From assembly GCA_021792075.1 (NCBI GenBank), contig JAJYVK010000098.1, forward strand, positions 1-6,273: a DNA stretch of 6,273 nucleotides, read 5' to 3'. The notes beneath the pieces were generated by a model that was given only the letters and a program-made list of their open reading frames with translations, did not search any database and had not been told where the DNA came from. Both the position numbers and the translations under genes were made by a program. Below, in pieces: positions 1-4,798 of this stretch (its first letter is position 1; each line of letters opens with the position of its first letter). Source of the DNA: Actinomycetes bacterium. Its GTDB lineage: Bacteria > Actinomycetota > Acidimicrobiia > Acidimicrobiales > Acidimicrobiaceae.

Positions 1-254
1 ACTCGCCTCTTAAGCAGGCCATCGATTCCTTCATGCTCTACACGCAAAAGTACGTCACCGGCGATGTCAGACTTTCTCTTGAACCGGGACGAGTAATGGT
101 TGAAGGACGCCGGTCTCCGGTTGGCCTCTATGACTACGAACTCGCGACATATGATCCTGCGGACGCTTTTAGGCATCAGGATGCTGAAGGATTCGTGAGA
201 CTGTGGGGTCTAGGCGTCGAAACGTGGTCACGGAAGCAGCTCCAATCAGACTAG
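1..254 (+). CDS. argG: Argininosuccinate synthase, C-terminal fragment (5' end outside window)
   Basis: ArgG joins citrulline and aspartate using ATP to make argininosuccinate, the penultimate step of arginine synthesis, in the cytoplasm. The window opens inside the gene; the reading frame starts at base 3 and shows the last 83 residues before a TAG at 252-254. They match the family's C-terminal region: 'TQKYVTGDVRLSLEPG', then 'SPVGLYDYELATY', then 'AEGFVRLWGL' close to the end. In known synthases this part includes the C-terminal helix used for tetramer contacts; the ATP-binding N-terminal domain is not visible. The protein ends 10-20 residues after the WGL motif, as is normal, so this end is intact. 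The argH start lies 75 bp downstream with no convincing terminator between, fitting a joint argGH transcript. The identification is strong, also because argH follows. Confidence 0.93.
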   Translation, partial: SPLKQAIDSFMLYTQKYVTGDVRLSLEPGRVMVEGRRSPVGLYDYELATYDPADAFRHQDAEGFVRLWGLGVETWSRKQLQSD

Positions 255-318
255 GTTATTAAGGCCTTCATCGAGGGAGACCTTTGCCTCTGTTGCGAGG
301 TGCTGTGCAGAAGATCTT

Positions 319-325
319 AAGGTGG
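319..325 (+). promoter_or_regulatory. Ribosome binding site of argH
   Basis: AAGGTGG lies 4 bases before the ATG at 330 and is close to the consensus AAGGAGG. It supports that ATG as the argH start and independent translation initiation after argG. Confidence 0.7.
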
Positions 326-329
326 ATAA

Positions 330-1721
330 ATGACCCTATGGCACGGAAGATTTGAGGGGACTCCCTCGTCAGAGCTTTTAGCGTATACGCAGTCGCTCAG
401 CTTTGACAAGCGACTTGCTCATGACGATGTCGCTTGTTCGAAGGCGCATGTCAAAGGACTCGCTGTCTCTGGCATCATTTCCGATGAAGAGGCTCAACTG
501 CTTTTGACGACACTTGATCAGGTGCGCGTAGAGCTTGATAGCGGAGAGTTTCAGTTCGAGTACTCTGACGAAGACATACACACGGCGATTGAAAGACGCG
601 TCACCGAAATAGCGGGAGATGTCGGAGCGAAGCTTCATACCGGGAGAAGCCGCAACGATCAGGTGGCCACTGACCTGAGGCTGTTCACCAAACGTGAGCT
701 AGGCGGAGTGTGTTCCCGGATTCTCGATTTTCAAAAGCTACTCCTGGGCCTTGCCGAGTCGGCTGAAGATGTCTACCTTCCCGGGTATACACACCTGCAG
801 AAAGCCCAGCCGGTATTGCTGGCGCATTATTTCTTGGCTCACGGCTGGGCCTTGGCCAGGGATTTTGATCGAATGATAGAAGCAATAGATCGCATGGACG
901 TTTCTCCTTTAGGCGCTGGCGCGCTCGGTGGCTCTTCTCTGCCTCTTGATCCCGATTTCGTATCGATTGAACTCGGTTTTGCCAGAAGGTTCGAAAACTC
1001 CCTCGATGCTGTCTCAGACCGTGATTTTGTCGCTGAGACGCTTTTCGACCTTTCATTGCTCGGTGTCCATCTGTCTCGAATTGGCGAGGAGCTGGTTCTT
1101 TGGTCCACGGAGGAGTTTGGCTACCTCCGCCTCGACGACGCCTACTCGACCGGGTCCTCGATGCTGCCTCAGAAAAAGAATCCTGATATCGCAGAGCTTG
1201 CGCGAGGAAAGTCGGGTCGAGTTATCGGTTCCCTGACAGGCTTTCTCACCACTCTCAAGGGTCTTCCGCTTTCCTACAACAGGGACCTGCAAGAGGACAA
1301 AGAGCCGTTATTCGACGCGCTCCATCAAATCTCTCTCGGCCTCTCGTCACTATCTGGAATGCTTTCGAGTGCTAGCTTCGATTTCTCGAGAATGCGTCGA
1401 GCTGCCGATTCGCCGTTCCTCTGCGCTATTGATCTTGCAGAATGGTTGGTGGCGAAGGGAGTTCCATTCAGAAAGGCCCATGCGATCATAGGTGGACTAG
1501 TTCGCGATTCGCTGGAGCGCCATGTGGATCTGGGCGAACTCGTGGAGGCGCATCCGCAATTGGGATCCGAAGCTGCAGAGCTACTGATCCCCGGCGTTTC
1601 CGTTGAGCGAAGGCAGACCTTGGGCGGCTCGGGAACTGAGGCGGTAAGAATTCAGCTGGAGAGCTTTCGCTCTCTAATTCTGCGGGAAGAGATTCTTCTT
1701 CAACCCATCATCAAGCACTGA
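330..1721 (+). CDS. argH: Argininosuccinate lyase
   Basis: ArgH splits argininosuccinate into arginine and fumarate, the last step of arginine synthesis; the enzyme is a cytoplasmic homotetramer of the fumarase/aspartase superfamily. The 463-residue product has the usual length and all three conserved blocks: 'HTGRSRNDQ' at 103-111, 'GYTHLQKAQP' at 152-161 with the catalytic His at 155, and the superfamily signature 'GSSMLPQKKNP' at 275-285, whose mobile serine loop (S276/S277) supplies the catalytic base. The N-terminus 'LWHGRFEG' is also typical (WGGRF-like). The signature reads S-S-M-L-P, while many homologues have S-S-I/L-M-P; both are hydrophobic and activity should be kept. The start is fixed by a good ribosome binding site at 319-325. 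The gene follows argG by 75 bp and probably shares its transcript. The next gene starts 130 bp further on and is unrelated in function. Confidence 0.97.
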   Translation: MTLWHGRFEGTPSSELLAYTQSLSFDKRLAHDDVACSKAHVKGLAVSGIISDEEAQLLLTTLDQVRVELDSGEFQFEYSDEDIHTAIERRVTEIAGDVGAKLHTGRSRNDQVATDLRLFTKRELGGVCSRILDFQKLLLGLAESAEDVYLPGYTHLQKAQPVLLAHYFLAHGWALARDFDRMIEAIDRMDVSPLGAGALGGSSLPLDPDFVSIELGFARRFENSLDAVSDRDFVAETLFDLSLLGVHLSRIGEELVLWSTEEFGYLRLDDAYSTGSSMLPQKKNPDIAELARGKSGRVIGSLTGFLTTLKGLPLSYNRDLQEDKEPLFDALHQISLGLSSLSGMLSSASFDFSRMRRAADSPFLCAIDLAEWLVAKGVPFRKAHAIIGGLVRDSLERHVDLGELVEAHPQLGSEAAELLIPGVSVERRQTLGGSGTEAVRIQLESFRSLILREEILLQPIIKH

Positions 1722-1758
1722 TTTCTCGAACATGCTGGGCGCTCGCGTGGTGTATTCC

Positions 1759-1787
1759 TTGCCTTTGTATCGCTGCCAACCTATCGT
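1759..1787 (+). promoter_or_regulatory. Possible sigma70-type promoter upstream of the repeat-CHAP gene
   Basis: TTGCCT (1759-1764) and TATCGT (1782-1787) are separated by 17 bases; each matches its consensus at 4 of 6 positions. Transcription would start near 1794, leaving a leader of about 58 bases before the ATG at 1852. The -10 end overlaps a short inverted repeat, CGTTT-TAG-AAACG (1785-1797), that could be an operator. The 130-bp gap between argH and this gene contains no clear terminator; a weak AGCGA...TCGCT stem around 1814-1833 lacks a T-run. Evidence is pattern only. Confidence 0.3.
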
Positions 1788-1851
1788 TTTAGAAACGCAT
1801 AACTGAATGCAGCAGCGATTAAGACTAGTCGCTAGCCATATGCGGGTCTAA

Positions 1852-3126
1852 ATGGAAAGCAGTGCAAAGTTGAACTATCTCCGCCCCGTATTCAAAGTCT
1901 TAGCAGTTTTAGTTGTGCTCGTTCTGCAGCTTCAAAGCAGCCTCGATCTAGGATCGGCACCACATTCCGTGGAGCTGGTGTCCTATTCGTCGCCTCCAGT
2001 CGTCGCTTTTGGAGGGGCGTCTTCGATGACGTCTGGTACGCAGACCACTCCGAGTTCTTTGATCGTCGGGATGGCTTCAACGCCGGACGGCAGGGGATAC
2101 TGGCTCGTCGGGGCTACGGGAGAGGTGTTCTGCTTTGGTGATGCGGTCGACTTCGGTTCTGCCGTCTCTTCTCCTTTATATGCTCCCATTGTCGGGATGG
2201 CCTCAACGCCGGACGGCAGGGGATATTGGCTCGTTGGAGCCGACGGGGGAATCTTCACCTTTGGGGACGCCACCTTTTATGGCTCCATGGGTGGAAAGTC
2301 TTTGAACGGCCCCATTGTCGGGATGGCCTCAACGCCGGACGGCAGGGGATATTGGCTCGTGGGAGCCGACGGGGGAATCTTCACCTTTGGGGACGCCACC
2401 TTTTATGGCTCCATGGGTGGAAAGTATTTGGCAGGCGCCATTGTCGGGATGGCCTCAACTCCGGACGGCAGGGGATACTGGCTCGTGGGAGCCGACGGGG
2501 GAATCTTCACCTTTGGAGACGCCACCTTTTATGGCTCCATGGGCGGAGAGGCATCGTCGGTTCCGATCGCGGCCATAGTGGCTACTCCGGCTGGAAACGG
2601 CTATTACCTTCTCTCCCCGGACTCCTTTCATTACAGTTTCGAGCCGAATCAGGGTGAACGCCTAGTGGCCGAATCGAATGGGATAGTGACCGCTGCAGAG
2701 TCACAAATTGGGCCAGCCCCCTCGCCCGGCTCATTCTGCAATCCGTACGGCCCGTGCGAGGAGTGGTGCTCATTGTTTGCCGCTTGGACTTGGAACAGGG
2801 CTGGTGTTGCAGCCCCATCACTTGGATTCACCGGCAGTCTCTACGACTGGGTGGCAAGAAACGAGAAGCGCCTTTCTCCCTCGGATATGCCTGCAGCGGG
2901 AGATTTCGTGTTCTACGGAACAGGGCCGCAGTCGGCGTCAACCTCGGTTCATATGGGGATTGTTATTCAGACTTGGGGCGATGGCAGTCTGCTTACGATC
3001 GAAGGAGACTCCGGTCCGGGTGACCCAGGATACCTGGGCGTGACGGTCAACGGCCCCTTCTTGGTCTCGCACTCACTTGAATACAACGGTGATCCAGTCT
3101 ACGGATACGGTGAACCGCTGAGTTGA
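1852..3126 (+). CDS. Secreted tandem-repeat protein with C-terminal CHAP-type amidase/peptidase domain
   Basis: The 424-residue product has three parts. Residues 1-36 look like a Sec signal peptide: basic n-region (K6, R11, K15), hydrophobic core about 16-27, and possible cleavage after G-S-A at 34-36. After a Ser/Thr-rich linker, residues 71-238 are four 42-residue repeats opening with 'IVGMASTPDGRGYWLVG' and carrying 'GGIFTFGDATFYGSMGG', plus a decayed fifth from 239 ('ATPAGNGYYLLSPD'). Residues about 275-424 resemble a CHAP domain (NlpC/P60-like cysteine hydrolase): nucleophile C306 in 'EEWCSLFAAWTWNRAG', His 367 in 'SVHMGIVI', and E384 in 'IEGDSG' as probable third residue. CHAP enzymes usually cut peptidoglycan amide or peptide bonds, so a cell-wall role outside the membrane is inferred. 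The repeats may bind envelope polymers or form a propeller-like fold; their function is unknown to me. A stop codon directly before ATG 1852 excludes a longer frame, but no strong ribosome binding site is visible. Exact substrate is unknown. Confidence 0.88.
   Translation: MESSAKLNYLRPVFKVLAVLVVLVLQLQSSLDLGSAPHSVELVSYSSPPVVAFGGASSMTSGTQTTPSSLIVGMASTPDGRGYWLVGATGEVFCFGDAVDFGSAVSSPLYAPIVGMASTPDGRGYWLVGADGGIFTFGDATFYGSMGGKSLNGPIVGMASTPDGRGYWLVGADGGIFTFGDATFYGSMGGKYLAGAIVGMASTPDGRGYWLVGADGGIFTFGDATFYGSMGGEASSVPIAAIVATPAGNGYYLLSPDSFHYSFEPNQGERLVAESNGIVTAAESQIGPAPSPGSFCNPYGPCEEWCSLFAAWTWNRAGVAAPSLGFTGSLYDWVARNEKRLSPSDMPAAGDFVFYGTGPQSASTSVHMGIVIQTWGDGSLLTIEGDSGPGDPGYLGVTVNGPFLVSHSLEYNGDPVYGYGEPLS
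2062..2565 (+). repeat. Four in-frame 126-bp tandem repeats (42 residues each)
   Basis: Units start at 2062, 2188, 2314 and 2440, exactly 126 bp apart with no spacer; a fifth, strongly diverged unit starts at 2566 and fades near 2640. By direct comparison, units 2 and 3 differ at 6 of 126 positions, five of them within the last 15 bases. Units 3 and 4 differ at only a few, mostly silent, positions in the first 100 bases and then diverge in the final codons. Unit 1 is conserved only in its first 17 codons and then departs, including a lone Cys (residue 94). Near-identity including third codon positions indicates recent duplication or homogenisation. As 126 is a multiple of 3, gain or loss of a unit keeps the reading frame. 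Confidence 0.97.
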
Positions 3127-3213
3127 TTTCTGTGATGGCAGGCTCAGTCATAGATGGCGTGGCGCTGTGCAGCGGGAGACTTTCGCTAGGTGATCGGTTG
3201 GTAGCTTGTATTT

Positions 3214-3218
3214 AAGGA
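3214..3218 (+). promoter_or_regulatory. Alternative ribosome binding site for a longer glycosylase
   Basis: AAGGA lies 6 bases before an in-frame GTG at 3225. If used, the DNA glycosylase would carry 24 extra N-terminal residues. It is a better match than the site next to ATG 3297, but the extension has no counterpart in the bacterial family as I know it. Confidence 0.35.
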
Positions 3219-3285
3219 TCGACAGTGATCTGCAATAGTATTTTGGGTCAGAGGTCAATAGTGTTCAAAATGGCACGCGAGGGGT

Positions 3286-3289
3286 GGAG
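3286..3289 (+). promoter_or_regulatory. Ribosome binding site for the glycosylase start at 3297
   Basis: GGAG lies 7 bases before the ATG at 3297, inside a purine-rich stretch (3278-3289). It supports the start that best fits the protein family. Confidence 0.45.
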
Positions 3290-3296
3290 CTGTGGC

Positions 3297-3866
3297 ATGC
3301 CTCCTCGAGATCTTCTACGACAGGAGTCGTTTGAGGTGGCTCCAAAGCTCCTCGGCATGCTCATAGAGAAGGACGGCTTAGGCCTAATAATTACTGAGGT
3401 GGAGGCCTATGGCGGCTCGGATGATGAGGCTTCACATGCATTTAGAGGTCGCACGCACAGGAATGCATCGATGTTCGAGGATGGGGGAACACTTTATGTC
3501 TATCTCAGCTATGGGATTCACAGGTGCATCAATATTGTGACAGGGGAGTCTGGCGTCGGCCAGGCGGTCCTTGTGCGGTCGGGTGTTCTTGTCACGAGGT
3601 CGAATGAACCCGGCGCAGCTGAGTGTCAAGGAGAGGCCGTGCGTGGTCCGGGCAGGGTTGGGCGGAGAATTGGCGCTCAGCTGGGTGATGACGGTGTCGA
3701 CTTGTTGAAGGCGCCATCCTGGAGACTCTTGGATACTCGGCCGCTTGTCTCACTTCAAGATGCTCTAATTGCCAGGTCAACAAGGGTAGGTATCTCTAAG
3801 GGGAGAGAGGCACAGTGGAGATTCGAGCTGGATCAAAAAGCACTGCCAGGGTTCAGGTCTCCCTAG
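3297..3866 (+). CDS. mpg: 3-methyladenine DNA glycosylase (AAG/MPG family)
   Basis: This base-excision repair enzyme removes alkylated purines such as 3-methyladenine by flipping the base out of the helix. From ATG 3297 the product has 189 residues, usual for bacterial members. Residue matches to human AAG can be traced (numbering from 3297): catalytic Glu in 'TEVEAYGG' at E36 (human E125), Y38 (Y127), H47 in 'ASHAFRG' (H136), Y69 in 'TLYVYLSYG' (Y159, the residue that intercalates or stacks), N79 in 'CINIV' (N169) and R94 in 'AVLVRSG' (R182). 'GPGRVGRRIG' and C-terminal 'TRVGISKG...WRFEL' also fit. Start choice: 'MPPRDLLRQESFEVAPKLLG' aligns with typical family N-termini, so 3297 is preferred; GTG 3225 (with AAGGA), GTG 3261 and ATG 3270 are in-frame alternatives. 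The gene ends with two adjacent in-frame stops, TAG-TGA. It stands 170 bp after the CHAP gene and is probably transcribed separately from the regulator downstream. Confidence 0.93.
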   Translation: MPPRDLLRQESFEVAPKLLGMLIEKDGLGLIITEVEAYGGSDDEASHAFRGRTHRNASMFEDGGTLYVYLSYGIHRCINIVTGESGVGQAVLVRSGVLVTRSNEPGAAECQGEAVRGPGRVGRRIGAQLGDDGVDLLKAPSWRLLDTRPLVSLQDALIARSTRVGISKGREAQWRFELDQKALPGFRSP

Positions 3867-3876
3867 TGAATGTCAA

Positions 3877-3925
3877 AGATCTGGCCGGACTTTCGGCTGA
3901 CTCTCCAGATTTCTCAAGGCTTTTT
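3877..3925 (+). terminator. Possible intrinsic terminator after the glycosylase gene
   Basis: AGATCTGG (3877-3884) can pair with CCAGATTT (3905-3912), 8 pairs with one G-U. A smaller GCCG/CGGC stem (3884-3887 with 3894-3897) lies inside or competes. Five T's follow at 3921-3925, 8 bases after the stem, which is further than ideal. It sits 10 bases after the stop codon, the right place, but the structure is weaker than a textbook terminator. Confidence 0.35.
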
Positions 3926-3961
3926 AAAGCTCAGGTACAGGAAGTGGCCTTAGCCTGAACC

Positions 3962-3993
3962 TTGATCCCCTCTCTTATCTACAGACATATACT
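3962..3993 (+). promoter_or_regulatory. Possible promoter of the two-component operon
   Basis: TATACT (3988-3993) matches the -10 consensus at 5 of 6 positions. TTGATC (3962-3967) is the nearest -35-like element, but its 20-base spacing is longer than the optimal 17. Transcription would begin near 4000, upstream of every candidate start of the regulator gene. No direct repeat that would mark an autoregulatory box was found. Confidence 0.3.
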
Positions 3994-4068
3994 GGGCCAA
4001 GGGGGAGAGGACCGGATTTGTTCTGATAATGCTTTGTAAGGGAGCTCAGGACTATTTGTTTAGACATC

Positions 4069-4073
4069 GGGGA
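4069..4073 (+). promoter_or_regulatory. Ribosome binding site for the regulator start at TTG 4080
   Basis: GGGGA ends 6 bases before an in-frame TTG at 4080. This spacing is good, while the purine run at 4001-4010 is 18 bases from the alternative ATG 4029 and too far to serve it. It favours the shorter regulator. Confidence 0.4.
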
Positions 4074-4079
4074 ACTTCG

Positions 4080-4784
4080 TTGAGCGTATCTACTGAGAAG
4101 GAATTGATCCTGGCGGTCGACGACAATCCAGCAATCACTGAGCTCATTCAGCAGGGGCTGTCACTGATCGGCTATCACGTTGACGTCGCTTCGAAGGGAG
4201 AAGAAGCTCTCTTTAAAGCTACGACGTCGAATTACAGTCTCGTCGTACTCGATTTGATGATGCCAGATCTCGATGGATTCCAGGTGATTGACAGGCTTCG
4301 TAAGTCGGGCCGGGACGTGCCGGTACTTTTTTTGACCGCCCGAAATGACACACAGGACAAGATCAAGGGTCTTTCCCTTGGGGCCGACGATTACATAACG
4401 AAGCCCTTTTCCTTGGAGGAGCTTGCTGAGAGAGTGAAGGCGGTTCTGAGGCGATATAAAGGGTCGGCAACAGCCTCGACGAGCACGATGCTGCGGTTTG
4501 GAGACCTAGTCTTGGACGAGTCAATGCATCTGGTCAGGCGTGGTGACGTAGAGATAGATCTAACGCCGACCGAGTTCAACCTGCTTGCTTATCTCATGCA
4601 AAATTCCAACGTGGTGGTGAGCAAGGCTCAAATCCTTTCAAAGGTCTGGGGATACGATTTTGAAGGGAGTGACGGAGTGGTCGAGTCCTATGTGAGCTTT
4701 TTGAGAAGGAAGATCGACTGCATGGAACCCCAGCTTCTGCACACCGTGCGTGGGATTGGCTATAGCCTAAGATTACCAAAGTAG
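4080..4784 (+). CDS. OmpR/PhoB-family response regulator
   Basis: This is a cytoplasmic transcription factor activated by phosphate transfer from its partner kinase. Numbering from TTG 4080 (234 residues): the receiver domain, about 8-125, has acidic pair D14/D15 in 'ILAVDDNP', phospho-acceptor D58 in 'VVLDLMMPDLDGF', T86 in 'FLTARND' and K108 in 'YITKPFSLEEL', so the active site is complete. The winged-helix DNA-binding domain covers about 137-233, with 'LTPTEFNLLAYLM', the recognition-helix region 'VVESYVSFLRRKID' and the terminal hairpin 'LHTVRGIGYSLRL'. It resembles actinobacterial MprA/TrcR-type regulators, but orthology cannot be settled by eye, so no symbol is given. TTG 4080 is preferred because it leaves the normal 7-8 residues before the first strand and has GGGGA upstream; ATG 4029 would add 17 residues ('MLCKGAQDYLFRHRGTS') that are not family-like. 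The kinase gene starts 14 bp after the stop, so the two are surely co-transcribed. Confidence 0.93.
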   Translation: MSVSTEKELILAVDDNPAITELIQQGLSLIGYHVDVASKGEEALFKATTSNYSLVVLDLMMPDLDGFQVIDRLRKSGRDVPVLFLTARNDTQDKIKGLSLGADDYITKPFSLEELAERVKAVLRRYKGSATASTSTMLRFGDLVLDESMHLVRRGDVEIDLTPTEFNLLAYLMQNSNVVVSKAQILSKVWGYDFEGSDGVVESYVSFLRRKIDCMEPQLLHTVRGIGYSLRLPK

Positions 4785-4798
4785 TCAATAGCTGAGCG

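Noticed and set aside
261..268. AAGGCCTT palindrome between argG and argH as an operator
   Set aside because: An 8-base palindrome is common by chance, and nothing around it resembles an ARG box or promoter.
378..1292. Minus-strand open frames within argH (378-638, 685-1056, 839-1108, 1053-1292)
   Set aside because: They lie opposite a fully conserved argH and show no recognisable protein; typical antisense shadows of a coding gene.
2062..2640. Regular repeats considered as a CRISPR array
   Set aside because: Units are 126 bp, directly adjacent without unique spacers, and encode a continuous protein segment.
2062..2640. Calling the repeats WD40 or kelch
   Set aside because: They share Gly/Trp/aromatic content with propeller blades, but lack the WD dipeptide pattern and the kelch GG...Y...W spacing. 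A propeller-like fold is possible but not shown.
2226..2657. Open frames of 143 and 87 codons overlapping the repeat array in other + frames (2226-2657, 2315-2578)
   Set aside because: A 126-bp unit without stops in one frame stays open in all copies because 126 is a multiple of 3. The products only mirror the repeats and have no start context or family likeness.
3163..3174. CGCTG-TG-CAGCG hairpin between the CHAP and glycosylase genes as a terminator
   Set aside because: A 2-base loop cannot close this stem fully, and no T-run follows.
4001..4010. GGGGGAGAGG as ribosome binding site for ATG 4029
   Set aside because: It ends 18 bases before that ATG, too far for normal initiation.
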